A stretch of DNA of 64,000 nucleotides from CAYZJD01 sp964483455 (GTDB lineage Bacteria > Acidobacteriota > Terriglobia > Bryobacterales > Bryobacteraceae), in contig CAZACK010000007.1 of the NCBI GenBank assembly GCA_964483455.1, forward strand, positions 23,585 through 87,584, given 5' to 3'. Shown one piece after another: positions 25,448 to 35,000 of the stretch. The position numbers and the translations under genes were made by a program. The notes below the pieces were generated by a model. It saw nothing but the letters and a program-made list of their open reading frames with translations, did no database searches and was not told where the DNA came from. Position 1 is the stretch's first letter, and each line of letters opens with the position of its first letter.

Positions 25448-25727
25448 ACCGGCAGGCGATAGCCCTCCCTGTGTCTCAGGTACACGACCGCCTCTCGCGG
25501 CGCCCCTCGTGGATCGTGCCAGCCAGCGGACAGGCCGAGCCGCACAGTTCGGCATTGTTCTCATCGCAGTGCGCCGGAAGGCCGTCATGGCAGCGCCGCC
25601 CGATCACCTCGTGGCGCCGCTAGCCGGCGATCCGTTCCGCCCCATTGTTCCAGAAGAGGATCTTGCGATCCCGGTCGGCCAGGTACACGCCCGTTTGCAT
25701 GCACTCCAGAACCGCCCGATACGTCTC
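25448..25727 (-). pseudogene. PAS-domain sensor remnant (diguanylate-cyclase type)
   Basis: From 25727 the minus strand encodes ETYRAVLECMQTGVYLADRD, then KILFWNNGAERIAG. A TAG at 25622-25620 follows where relatives have Tyr, and then comes RRHEVIGRRCHDGLPAHCDE and CGSACPLAGTIHEGR. After a frameshift it continues with REAVVYLRHREGYRLPVHW. This is the Cys-rich PAS domain common at the N-terminus of acidobacterial GGDEF proteins. The output domain is gone: the sequence passes straight into motA at a shared CTGGTC. One nonsense codon and one frameshift show it is dead. Confidence 0.75.
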
Positions 25728-25752
25728 AGGGTCCCAAATGGGACCTTCCGGA

Positions 25753-25938
25753 TGGGACTACCGCGACGCAAACGGCGTGGAAACCTCCATCGCGCTCGGC
25801 GAAGGAGGATTTCTGATCGTGCCGCGTGGTGGCGAACACCGGCCTGTCGCCGAGAATGAAGCAGCCGTCCTTCTCTTCGAGCCTGCCGGAACGCTCAACA
25901 CGGGCAACCTACGCGGCGATCGGACGGTCTCCGAGCCG
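25753..25938 (+). pseudogene. Cupin-domain protein, 3' remnant
   Basis: The plus strand encodes GVETSIALGEGGFLIVPRGG, EHRPVAENEAAVLLFEPAGT and LNTGNLRGDRTVSEP, the C-terminal half of a single-domain cupin. The PRG.EH metal-binding motif and the closing FEP.GTLNTG strands are retained. The N-terminal half, with the first HxH motif, and the start codon are missing. The frame runs on to overlap the next gene's end by 13 bases. It is opposite in orientation to the neighbouring remnants. Confidence 0.7.
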
Positions 25939-25997
25939 CAGGGCCTCCAGCCACGGTCCTTTGGTCCGCGGCGCCACGGGCGCCCGGAATGGCCGTC

Positions 25998-26882
25998 CTA
26001 CATGCCGTAGGCCGCCGCTACGTGCTTCTTCATGAATGCCAGGTCTTGAGCGATGGCGGCGTGGTCGTCGGCGGGCTCGTACTCGACGTGCAGAGAGACC
26101 GGGCCGGCGAAGCGCGCTGCGGCGAGCATCGAGAAGAATTTCGGCCAGTCCACCATCCCCTCGCCGAGCGCGCACATCCGCATTTCCCAGCGCCCGGCGC
26201 GTTTCTCCCAGTAGAAGTCCTTGAGCGCGACCATCTTCAGGCGCGGCAGCGCCATACGAAGTGCGATGGTCCAGCCCTCGAAGCCGCCCTCCGCGACCGC
26301 GTGGCACGGGTCGAAGTAATAGCCGATCCAGCGCGGGTCCATCCCGGCGATGATTTCGCGGATGTCCCAGACCGGCGCGCCGACGAAATCCCCGGAATGA
26401 TTATGGAACCCGGCCACGATGCCGGCCTCGCGCCCGAGAGCCACCAGGCCCTCGGTGTCGCGTTTCACTTCGGCGAGCACTCTCTCGACGTCTTTCCCCT
26501 GGTAGTGCCAGTAGCCGGGCTTGAAGAATGGGACTTTGAGCTTAGCCGCGGTGAACAGCGTCGGCCGCGCCGCCGGTTCGGAAGGCGAGGTCAGCCCGGT
26601 GGTGATCATGGGGACCTGGAGGCCGTGGGCGCGGATGCGCTCGACGGCGAGAGGCAGGTCACGGGCCGCGTTTTCCGGCAGCACGTGGCCGCCGGGCCGC
26701 ACGGTGAGGTCGACGCCGTCGAAGCCGAGCGCGCGCACCTGCTTGCCGAGATCTTCATAGTTCAGCTTGGGCAGGTGCTTGGAAAACAGGCAGAGCGGCG
26801 GGCGGGGTGAGGAGGCAGAGAAAGCCGCCGCGGTTCCGACGGCCGCGCCCAGGAAATCACGACGGTTGAGGGTCGCGCACAT
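25998..26882 (-). CDS. Tat-exported sugar isomerase/epimerase (AP-endonuclease-2-type TIM barrel)
   Basis: A 294-aa xylose-isomerase-like TIM barrel. The N-terminus LNRRDFLGAAVGTAAAFSAS is a Tat signal. The core has LGFDGVDLTVRPGGHV, AGFHNHSGDFVGAPVWDIRE and WIGYYFDPCHAV, and the final strand is GPVSLHVEYEPADDH; these contribute the metal-binding Glu, Asp and His residues of the family. Related enzymes epimerise keto-sugars or isomerise 3-keto-glucose derivatives. It starts 6 bases after the stop of the upstream Gfo/Idh/MocA gene, so the two form an operon and may act on the same exported substrate. Confidence 0.88.
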   Translation of the reverse strand: MCATLNRRDFLGAAVGTAAAFSASSPRPPLCLFSKHLPKLNYEDLGKQVRALGFDGVDLTVRPGGHVLPENAARDLPLAVERIRAHGLQVPMITTGLTSPSEPAARPTLFTAAKLKVPFFKPGYWHYQGKDVERVLAEVKRDTEGLVALGREAGIVAGFHNHSGDFVGAPVWDIREIIAGMDPRWIGYYFDPCHAVAEGGFEGWTIALRMALPRLKMVALKDFYWEKRAGRWEMRMCALGEGMVDWPKFFSMLAAARFAGPVSLHVEYEPADDHAAIAQDLAFMKKHVAAAYGM

Positions 26883-26888
26883 GGCTGC

Positions 26889-28220
26889 TCAGCTCAGCTT
26901 GTACGGCGCCCGGTACTTGTAATGCAGGTGCCGGTTGGCCGTTTCGTTGTTGGTAAAACGCTCGGCCCGGCTGTCCCATTCGAGGTAGCTGCGCGTCCGG
27001 TGGGCGATGTTGCCGATCAGCGTGGCCGCCGTCGACAGGTGGCCGGTCAGAATGTCGCAGTTGCACTTCGAGCGCGTCTTGATGCAGTCCAGGAAGTTGC
27101 GGGCGTGAAAGGCGGTGTCCTGGCTGCCTTTGCCGGACCGGGCGTCGATCACCGGTCTCTTCAGGCCGGGGTAGCCGCGTTCCGTCACGCGGTCCAGAGG
27201 CGTGCGGGCCGGCCGCGGCTGGTCGGTGACCTTTTCCGGAACGACATGCCACTCGTCGAAGTCGATGTACATCGTTCCCTTCGTCCCTCGCAGCTCGATC
27301 TCGGCTTCCTTCGCCGCGCCCGGAGCGGCGTTGGCGTTGTACTGCGCGAAGACCACGAGCGTGCCGTCGAAGTCCCAGAGCACTTCCATCGTGTCGGGGA
27401 TCTCGCGATTGTCCTTCATGACGTACTTGCCGCCCATGGCGGTCACGGCGCGCGGCGAATCCTTGCCGAGGCACCAGCGGATCATGTCCACGTAGTGCAC
27501 GCCGAAATTCGTGAGCTGCCCGCCGGAGTAGTCCAGGAACCAGCGGAAATTGTAGTAGGTCCGGTTGCGGTTGTACGGGACTTTCGGCGCCGGGCCGAGC
27601 CAGCGATCCCATTCCTCCTCGGTCGGAGGCGGGCCGTCGGGAGGATTGCCGATCCCCGCGGGCCACTCGTTCAGGATGTGGAAGCAGCGGGCGACGGTGA
27701 CCTCGCCGATGCCGCCGGAGCGGACGAAATCGGCCGCCTCCTTCAGGAATGCCGCCGAACGGCGATGTATCCCGACCTGCACCACCCGGTTGGTTCGCCC
27801 GGCGGCTTCCACCATGCGCCGGCCTTCGACGACGGTGAGCGAGAGCGGCTTCTCGACGTAGACGTCCTTGCCGGCCTCGCACGCCTCGATGAACATCAGT
27901 GCGTGCCAGTGGTCCGGCGTGCAGATGGCGACGGCGTCGACCTCCTTGTCCTCGAGCAGCTTCCTGTAGTTCCCATACTTCTTCGGATTCGCCCGCGACT
28001 TCTCCACGGCGAAGTCCATGTAGTCTTCGCGGAGGTCCGAGACGGCGGCGGTGACGTTGTCGCCGTGCTCGAGAAACGCCTCATGCACCTGGTCGCCTCG
28101 GTTGCCGACGCCGATGTAGCCCATGCGGACACGGTCGTTGGCGCCGAGGATGCGGGAGTAGCTCGCCGCGGTGGCCAGACCGGCGGCTAGGGCGAACCGT
28201 CTGCGGGAGACTTCGATCAT
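26889..28220 (-). CDS. Tat-exported Gfo/Idh/MocA family oxidoreductase
   Basis: A 443-aa oxidoreductase with a Tat signal (VSRRRFALAAGLATAAS). The NAD(P)-binding loop is MGYIGVGNRGDQVHEAFLEH, the EKP motif is VYVEKPLSLTVVEG, the C-terminal domain motif is GGQLTNFGVHYVDMIRWCLG, and the end is NRHLHYKYRAPYKLS. Length and motifs are typical of planctomycete/acidobacterial exported dehydrogenases. The ATG at 28220 was chosen to put the Tat motif at residue 5. The isomerase gene follows by 6 bases. A glycerophosphodiesterase gene is divergent. Confidence 0.9.
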   Translation of the reverse strand: MIEVSRRRFALAAGLATAASYSRILGANDRVRMGYIGVGNRGDQVHEAFLEHGDNVTAAVSDLREDYMDFAVEKSRANPKKYGNYRKLLEDKEVDAVAICTPDHWHALMFIEACEAGKDVYVEKPLSLTVVEGRRMVEAAGRTNRVVQVGIHRRSAAFLKEAADFVRSGGIGEVTVARCFHILNEWPAGIGNPPDGPPPTEEEWDRWLGPAPKVPYNRNRTYYNFRWFLDYSGGQLTNFGVHYVDMIRWCLGKDSPRAVTAMGGKYVMKDNREIPDTMEVLWDFDGTLVVFAQYNANAAPGAAKEAEIELRGTKGTMYIDFDEWHVVPEKVTDQPRPARTPLDRVTERGYPGLKRPVIDARSGKGSQDTAFHARNFLDCIKTRSKCNCDILTGHLSTAATLIGNIAHRTRSYLEWDSRAERFTNNETANRHLHYKYRAPYKLS

Positions 28221-28307
28221 GGCAGTCCTTTCGTTGCCGCCCGCGGCACGGCCGGTTGGATTGCAATCTTGCCGCGCTGCGACGAATCCTTTATATCCTA
28301 TTGCCGG

Positions 28308-29147
28308 ATGGTCCGAGCGATGGTCTTCCTGCCTCTTTGCCTGGCGACGCTGGCCGGCGCGCCAAGGATCCTCGTGCACGGTCACCGTGGAGCCAGAGCG
28401 GTGCTGCCGGAGAACACGATCCCGGCATTCGAGCACGCCATCCGCGTTGGGGCGGACGTCTTGGAACTCGACCTGGCGGTGACGCAAGACAGCGTCCTGG
28501 TGGTGTCGCACGACCCGGTGCTAAACCCGGCGATTTGCAGCGGGCCGGAGGGCGCCGGGGTGGTCCGCGAGATGACGCTCGCTCAAGTGCGCCGGTGGGA
28601 TTGCGGAGCGCGGAAGAACCCGGCGTTCCCGAAGCAGAAGCCCGTCCCTGGCACGCGCATCCCGACGCTGGAGGAGGTTCTCGACCTGGCCCGGTTGGGA
28701 ACTTTCGAGTTCAACATCGAGATGAAGAGTTTTCCCGAGCACCCGGAGTACACACCGCCTCCGGAGGAGTTCGCGCGGCTTGTACTGGAGGCGATCCGGC
28801 GGCGCGGGCTGGAGTCGCGGGTGATCGTGCAGTCGTTCGATTTCCGGACACTCCGCGCGCTGAAGAGGCTGGCGCCGGAGATCCGCCTGGCGGCGCTGTT
28901 CGACCGCGACTCGCGGGATTTCCAGCCGATCGCGCGGGAAGCCGGGGCTTCGATTGCCGCCCCGAATCACAGGCTGGTCACGCGAGAGAAGGTGAAGTCG
29001 GCGCACAAAGCGGGCGTGCAGGTCGTGCCCTGGACGGCCAATACGCAAGCGGAGTGGGACCGGCTGGTCGAAGCCCGCGTCGACGGGATCATTACCGACG
29101 ATCCGGAGGAATTGATTCGGTATCTGAGAATGAAAGGGCTTCGGTAG
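28308..29147 (+). CDS. Glycerophosphodiester phosphodiesterase
   Basis: A 279-aa exported TIM-barrel phosphodiesterase that hydrolyses glycerophosphodiesters to glycerol-3-phosphate and an alcohol. After the signal peptide (MVFLPLCLATLAGA) come the catalytic VHGHRGARAVLPENTIPAFE motif and the metal ligands in GADVLELDLAVTQDSVLVVSHD. Further family motifs are FNIEMKSF, VIVQSFDF, and VVPWTANTQAEWDRLVEARV. The first ATG at 28308 was used; the one at 28320 is possible. The last 56 bases overlap the 3' end of the convergent gene. Confidence 0.92.
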   Translation: MVRAMVFLPLCLATLAGAPRILVHGHRGARAVLPENTIPAFEHAIRVGADVLELDLAVTQDSVLVVSHDPVLNPAICSGPEGAGVVREMTLAQVRRWDCGARKNPAFPKQKPVPGTRIPTLEEVLDLARLGTFEFNIEMKSFPEHPEYTPPPEEFARLVLEAIRRRGLESRVIVQSFDFRTLRALKRLAPEIRLAALFDRDSRDFQPIAREAGASIAAPNHRLVTREKVKSAHKAGVQVVPWTANTQAEWDRLVEARVDGIITDDPEELIRYLRMKGLR

Positions 29148-30414
29148 CGGTCTCCGGCTCGGTCTGCCAGCGCATGCGCAGGCCGCGTGGGATGCGGGCT
29201 TTCTTGGCTTCCCAGTGGAGGATGCCCTGGCCGCGCTGCTGCTCGCGCACGAGGATATCCAGGCGAGGGGCGCGGCGGCGCCGGTCGAACGTCGGGTCGA
29301 GCCTTTTGGCCTGCCGGATCAGGCCGCCGGCCGGGCCTGCGTCACGCATAGTGGCCGTGAACTCGTTCGCCCGGCCTTCGTACTCGAGGGTGTCGAGCTG
29401 AAGGCCCACCACGTAGTGATCGATGGGCAGCGTGTTTCGCTCGAGCCGCACCAGCCTCCCCGATATTTCCATTCCCTCCGGAAGGAGCACGCGGTCCCCA
29501 TCCTTCACCGGACGCGACAGGACGGCGCGGACGGGATCGCCCAGGGCCGCTTTGTCCAGTTCGATGTCGGACGCCAGAGTCAACTCCAGGAGCAGCCTCG
29601 GCGGAAGCGGCATCCGGGAACGCTCGCCGCCGGAGGGACGAAAGCCGCCGGACGGCTCCTCGAAGGTGATCGTCGAACTGGCGGCATACTGCCGGCAGTT
29701 ACTCAGCCGGCGCACGTTGCGGTTCTCGTTCCCGTGGACGCCGACCATGGTCAGCTCGGAAGTTTCCGGAAGCAGGAAATCAGAGCCGCCGATGGCGACC
29801 CGGGCATAATTCATCACGTCGCTCGCTCGCGCCAGTTGCAGTTCCTCGGGGATGTCGCCGGCGTGAACTTCCAGGCGGATCAGGTCGAGCGTTTCCGCGT
29901 CCACCCAGAAGGCACCGTGAAAGGCGACGTATGCCTGGTAGGGCGGCACCCGGATTCGATACCGGCTTCGCTCTTCGGGCACCGTGTAATCGAACTTGTG
30001 GGTGCGGCGGCCGTTCCGGTCTTCGATCCCGGCGTAGGTGTACTCGGGACCGTCCGAGAGGAAGACGTTGGTTGCGTGGATGGCGAAGCTTCCGGTCCCC
30101 ACGGTGCCGGCGCCGATCATGTCGGCGAGTTCCTTCTCTTCGAACCGGTCCGCCCCCCGCCAGGAGAAGATCTCCTTCTTGCCGGCGAATCCGACTTCCA
30201 GGCGCAGGGTGTCGATCGGCTTGAGCGGCGACTTCTGCGAGTCCCGGCCCGAGCGCTCGATGGTTTCCCGGCAAGTGTAGTCCGGAACCCGCGCCAGGCT
30301 CTCCCGCATTCTCGCTTTGATCCGCTGGAGCAGATCGTCGGCGCTTTCCTTGGACTGGAAGCCGAGAAGCGTCGCCGCCGCCCAGAGAACCGCGCATGGC
30401 GCCCAGCGCACCAT
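29092..30414 (-). CDS. Secreted hypothetical protein, acidobacterial type
   Basis: A 440-aa protein with a signal peptide (RWAPCAVLWAAATLLGFQSK). The mature N-terminal part has SLARVPDYTCRETIERSGRD, LEVGFAGKKEIFSWRGADRF and GIEDRNGRRTHKFDYTVPEE, a lipoprotein-carrier-like all-beta pattern. Residues about 270-440 read as a separate domain (ELTLASDIELDKAALGDPVR). I recall similar unnamed acidobacterial exported proteins, but no catalytic motif is visible and function is unknown. Its 3' end overlaps the convergent glycerophosphodiesterase gene by 56 bases. Confidence 0.8.
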   Translation of the reverse strand: MVRWAPCAVLWAAATLLGFQSKESADDLLQRIKARMRESLARVPDYTCRETIERSGRDSQKSPLKPIDTLRLEVGFAGKKEIFSWRGADRFEEKELADMIGAGTVGTGSFAIHATNVFLSDGPEYTYAGIEDRNGRRTHKFDYTVPEERSRYRIRVPPYQAYVAFHGAFWVDAETLDLIRLEVHAGDIPEELQLARASDVMNYARVAIGGSDFLLPETSELTMVGVHGNENRNVRRLSNCRQYAASSTITFEEPSGGFRPSGGERSRMPLPPRLLLELTLASDIELDKAALGDPVRAVLSRPVKDGDRVLLPEGMEISGRLVRLERNTLPIDHYVVGLQLDTLEYEGRANEFTATMRDAGPAGGLIRQAKRLDPTFDRRRRAPRLDILVREQQRGQGILHWEAKKARIPRGLRMRWQTEPETATEALSFSDTESIPPDRR

Positions 30415-30474
30415 GGGGACATTATAGGCCCGTTCCCAGGGGAGTGAGGCTTGGGCGATGCGACTTCTCCGGAC

Positions 30475-31479
30475 CTACCGTTTGCCCTTCAGAGCCTTGG
30501 CGATCACCGTCTCCCGCTCACCCTTGCTCCAGGCCGATTCGATCTCCGTTTCCGGAAGCTCGGCGAGGCGGCCGACGATCAGGAAAGCAGGCAGGGCGTG
30601 CCCCAGGCTCTTCCAGCGGGCCATCTCGACCAGCGATAGGAGGGCCCGCTCGCGAAGCTGGGCGAGAACCTTCGGATCGCGGTCCTCGGTCAGGCGCGCA
30701 AGGGCGCCGGCGGCCTTGCCGCGATCGGTCCAGATGATGGAATTCAGCATTTCGATGAACCAGGTGAGCGACACGCGCAGGCCCTGCTCGGGATCCCGCT
30801 TGGCCAGTTCAGCGAATGCGATCAGGGCGCGCATGGCGTTGTTGCGGACGCCGTCGTCGGAGTCCTGCATGGCGTACTGCAAGTCATCGACCACGCGCCG
30901 CTTGACTGGCGCGTAACCCAGCAGGTGGGCCGCAATGGCGCGCTGCCGGCCGTCGGCGGAGTTTCGCACGACATCGCGCAGGGCTTTCTCATGCTCCTCC
31001 GCCAGAATCAGAAATCGCTCCTGGACGCCGCGGACCTGCGAGTTGGCCGCCAGGGCATGTCCTTGCGACAGGTCCTCGGACGAGTCGCCGATGCGCACCG
31101 CCGTCTCCAGCAGGACGAGGTACTCCTCATAGGCGTCGACGATCTCCCGAGGCAGGGAAACCTCGCCGGCCGGCGGAATGCGGAAGTCGAAATGAGGCGC
31201 TCCTTTCTCTTCGATTCCCACAAAGAGGATCGCTTTGCCGGCTTCGCAGCAGACCGCCTCCAGTCGAGCGCGAACCACGCCCGAGATCTTCTCGATCCGC
31301 TCTTCGACATCCGATTTGGAAGCCGGAAGCGGGTCGCCTTCCTTCAGCCCCAACGCGGCGCGGATCTTCCGTTCCGGCACGTCGCGCAGCCCGTAGAGAT
31401 CGATGATGCCGAGGCGCGGCGGCTGGCCCGAAGCGAGAAAGGCGAACGGCAGAGCGACCCAAAGGAGGCGCACAATCAA
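30475..31479 (-). CDS. Exported POTRA-like / HEAT-like hypothetical protein
   Basis: A 334-aa protein with a signal peptide (VRLLWVALPFAFLASGQ). Residues about 20-95 (IIDLYGLRDVPERKIRAALG, LKEGDPLPASKSDVEERIEK) resemble a POTRA domain. Residues about 130-320 are helical repeats (QYAMQDSDDGVRNNAMRALI, TDRGKAAGALARL) like HEAT repeats. There is no membrane barrel, so it is not a BamA/Omp85 protein; a periplasmic scaffold is a fair guess. Start codons TTG at 31479 and GTG at 31473 are both possible, and neither has a clear Shine-Dalgarno. Function is unknown. Confidence 0.72.
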   Translation of the reverse strand: MIVRLLWVALPFAFLASGQPPRLGIIDLYGLRDVPERKIRAALGLKEGDPLPASKSDVEERIEKISGVVRARLEAVCCEAGKAILFVGIEEKGAPHFDFRIPPAGEVSLPREIVDAYEEYLVLLETAVRIGDSSEDLSQGHALAANSQVRGVQERFLILAEEHEKALRDVVRNSADGRQRAIAAHLLGYAPVKRRVVDDLQYAMQDSDDGVRNNAMRALIAFAELAKRDPEQGLRVSLTWFIEMLNSIIWTDRGKAAGALARLTEDRDPKVLAQLRERALLSLVEMARWKSLGHALPAFLIVGRLAELPETEIESAWSKGERETVIAKALKGKR

Positions 31480-31504
31480 CGGACGCGTGGCTCAGCCTGC
31501 CCGT

Positions 31505-31948
31505 TTACGCCTGTTTTTCGGCGAACGGGCCAATTACCGGAAGCACGATCCTGCGGTGCTGATACGTCTGGTACATCAGGTAGACCACAAGGCCGAGAAA
31601 GGCCAGGTTCAACAGCCTCGACAGAATGCCCAAGGGCCCTACAAACATCGCGCCCAACACCATCCCGAGGACCAACGCCACAACGAGGTACGCCAGTTGC
31701 AGAAACAAGGACTGGAGCGCGTGAAACCGAACGGTCTTGTCATTGCTGTGCGGGCCCCAGACCAGGAATAGAACCGCCGGGATGAACACTGGGATGTAGC
31801 ACAAGGTGGCGGTGAGCGTTGGGGTCAGGCCGACAGCAGGAGCCGCGTCTGGTTTGGCCGGACCGGTTCCAGCCTCGCCGGCCGGTGCGCCGCATTTCGC
31901 ACAGAACTTGCCCTCGACGGGCGAACCGCACTGTGAGCAGAAAGCCAT
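31505..31948 (-). CDS. Zinc-ribbon membrane protein with DUF4870-like helices
   Basis: A 147-aa protein. Residues 1-20 form a zinc ribbon (MAFCSQCGSPVEGKFCAKCG) with four cysteines in two CxxC pairs. Residues about 40-125 hold three to four membrane helices (LCYIPVFIPAVLFLVWG, YLVVALVLGMVLGAMFVG, LLNLAFLGLVVYLMYQ), with KTVRFHALQSLFLQLAY between them, a DUF4870/Tic20-like arrangement. GGAGGAATC precedes the ATG. It is a membrane protein of unknown role, transcribed away from the exopolysaccharide operon with 54 bases between the starts. Confidence 0.82.
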   Translation of the reverse strand: MAFCSQCGSPVEGKFCAKCGAPAGEAGTGPAKPDAAPAVGLTPTLTATLCYIPVFIPAVLFLVWGPHSNDKTVRFHALQSLFLQLAYLVVALVLGMVLGAMFVGPLGILSRLLNLAFLGLVVYLMYQTYQHRRIVLPVIGPFAEKQA

Positions 31949-32002
31949 GATTCCTCCGCAGGGACGAATGTACAGGAGGGCGCGTGGCTTTTCAAGGGTA
32001 TA

Positions 32003-35000
32003 ATGGCGGAAAGCCCGCGTCGCGCATTTATGAACCGAGCGATGGTCCACGGGAATCGAGCTGCGCGGTGGGCATTGGCGCTGCTTGCCGCATCGGCAGC
32101 TTGCGCGCAGCCGGGCGCGACGGCGGTCGCGGTCTACTACGACGGCCCCTCGACACCCCTCGCGGAAGGGTTTCTCGACGCTTATCAAATCCAGAATCTA
32201 CTGGGACATTTCGGCCTGACCGCGGACATCGTAGCGGTGGACCGGTACGGGCCGGGACAACTCGACGGGTATCGCGCTGCGTTCTTTGCCGGCACGGCGA
32301 GCGGCACGCAATTGCCGCAGGCGTTTCTGGCGGACATCGCCTCCTACGACCGCCCGTTTTGCTGGATCGGACGGCACGTCGGCAAGCTGCTCGAGCCGCG
32401 CGGAGCACAACGGAGGTTTGGGTTCCGATACCTGGACTACCGGGACGACCTGGAGTTCCGCCAGGTTGTCTATAAGGGCGTCACGCTCCCCAAGGAGGAC
32501 CCGGATCTGAACCTCGTGGAAGTCACCGACCCAGGCGCGGTCCAGGTTGTCGCCACGGCGGTGAACGACGAGCGCGAGCGCCGCCCGTACGCGCTGCGCC
32601 GCGGGCGCTTCTGGTACATCGCCGACACGCCGTTCTCCTACGCCGAGGAGGGAGGCCGCTACCTCGTTTTCTGCGACCTGCTCCACGACATCCTGGAGAT
32701 CCCGCATCCGCCTCAGTCATTGGCGCTGGCGCGGATCGAAGACGTCAGCGCCGAGATCGATCCGGCGGACCTGCGCGAGCTGGCCGGCGTGCTGGCCTCG
32801 CGCTCCACGCCGTTTCAGATCGCCGTCATTCCGGTCTTTCGAAATCCCGCGAAAGGCTACGAGATCCGGCTGACCGACCGGCCGGACCTGGTCGAAGCCA
32901 TCCGCTACATGATCGCCCGCGGCGGGACGGCGGTGATGCACGGCGCCACGCACCAGCACGACGGCGCGAGCGGCGACGACTATGAGTTCTGGGACGAGAT
33001 CAAGAACCGGCCCGTCCCCGGCGATTCCGAGGAGGCGGTGTCGCGGAAGGTCGAACTCGGCCTCGCGGAGATGTTCGCCGGAGGCATCCATCCGCTGGCG
33101 TTCGAAACGCCGCACTACGCGGCTTCGGAAGCCGGATATCGCGCGCTCAAGGCAGTGTTCACGCTGTTCAACGAACGAACGATGGCGACCGCCGACATCG
33201 GCTCGATCCAGTACTTCCCCTACCCGGTGACCGACCGCTTCGGGAGGTTCATCGTGCCGGAAAACCTCGGCTACCTGGACGCCGGCGCGCCGGACCCGAA
33301 GGTTCTCATTCAGCGGGCCCGGAACCTGCGTGTCGTGCGCGACGGAGTGGCTTCGTTCTACTTTCACGCGTTTCTGGATCCGGCCCTGTTGCGGGAGGTT
33401 GTCGATGGCGTCACCGGGCTCGGCTACAAGTTCGTATCGCTCCGGCAGTACGGCGGCGAGGTGAACTTCCGCGGCAGGATGGCCGTTCGCGCAACACGCG
33501 GCGTGATCCGGCTGACGCCGAACCAGGAGTACTGGCGGTCGCGGAGTTACGACCAGTGGGGTGGGATCGTGCGCGAGCAGTCCTCGCGCACCACGCAAAG
33601 CGGCGGCGTGGAACTTTCCGTCGAGATCCCCCCGGAAGGCTGGGCGGCGGCGGAGTGCACGCCGGCAGCCCCGGGACCGGCGCCAACGCCAGGGCTCGCC
33701 GCCAAACTCCGCGATTGGTGGCGGAAGCTGCGCCCGAGCCGGCGGCCACTGGAGGCCGGCACGGAATTCGCCGGCTCGGCTGAAGCCTGGGTCCTGTGGG
33801 ACGATCGAGCCACCGGGGCCGCCTCGAACAACCAGCGCAGCTATCAGCATGTGCTCGAAATCTTCGGCTATCGGGTCACCCGTTCGGCGTCGTTCGTCCT
33901 TCCGCCCGCCCGTCAGAACGCCGTCCTCGTGGTGCCGGAGGCGGCTGGCCGGCGGCTAGAGGAACAGCAGGCGGAGCGGCTTCTGCGGTATCTCGAAGCC
34001 GGGGGGCGAGTCGTCGCCGACGGGCGGCAGGAGTGGTTGTCGAAGCTCGGCTTCGAGTGGCTCGGCCGGCGGATCCCCGTCACGAGGGTCGTTGACGTGC
34101 TCTACCCGGAGATGGCCTTGCGCTGGCAGCCGGAGGAGCTTGTCGAGCGATTTCGGCCGCCCGCCGACGCCGAGCAGTTGATGGTCGACCCGGCCAGCAG
34201 GCAGGAACTGGCGCTGGCAGGCAGCCACGGATTGGGCCGGTTCATCCACCTGGCCGCGCCGCTCGACTCACACACCGCTCGCGGGACCAGCCACTATCCC
34301 TATTTCGCGGAGTATCTGGGGCAGGGGTTCCGGCAGCCGGTGCGCATCACCAGCCCGCGCATCGAGGTCTATTTCGACCCCGCCTTCCGCGACGAAGTGA
34401 ACCTGAGCCGGCTCGCCGGCTACTGGAGACGCAGCGGGATTCGGCTCGTGTATGCCGCCGCGTGGCAGTTCTATCCCCGGCATGCGTTCGACTACGCGAA
34501 CTTTGTCCGCATCTGCCACCGCAACGGCATTTCGGTGTACGCTTGGTTCGCGCTGCCGGCGGTGACCCCGCAATTCTGGGACGAACATCCGGAGTGGCGG
34601 GAGCGGACGGCGGCGGGTGGTGACGGGCGCGTCGGCTGGCGCCCGTCGATGAACCTCCAGAATCCGGCGTGCTTCCGGGCGGCGATGGACCGCGTGAAGC
34701 AGATCCTCGAGGCCTGCGATTGGGACGGCGTCAACCTGACGGAGCTGAACTACGACGCCGACTTCAACGACTTTCTCCGCCCTGACCGCTTCGTCCCGAT
34801 GAACGGCGACGTGCGGGCCGAATTCCGCGCGAGGGCCGGCTTCGATCCGGCGCTGCTGTTTGCCCCTGGCTCGCCGTACCACCACAAGAAGAATCCGGAA
34901 GCGCTCGAGCAGTTCCTCGCCTACCGCGAGGATGTCGTCACGGACTGGCACCGGAGAGTCCTGCGCGAACTGGCGCCGCTGGCCAGCCGGCGCGGCTGGG

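Noticed and set aside
24265..25960. Mobile element insertion as cause of the graveyard
   Set aside because: No transposase, integrase, target-site duplication or terminal repeats were found. The inverted GCTGA-rich words are short and imperfect.
30475..31479. BamA/Omp85 outer-membrane protein, because of the POTRA-like N-terminus
   Set aside because: The rest of the protein is helical repeat sequence with no beta-barrel strands.
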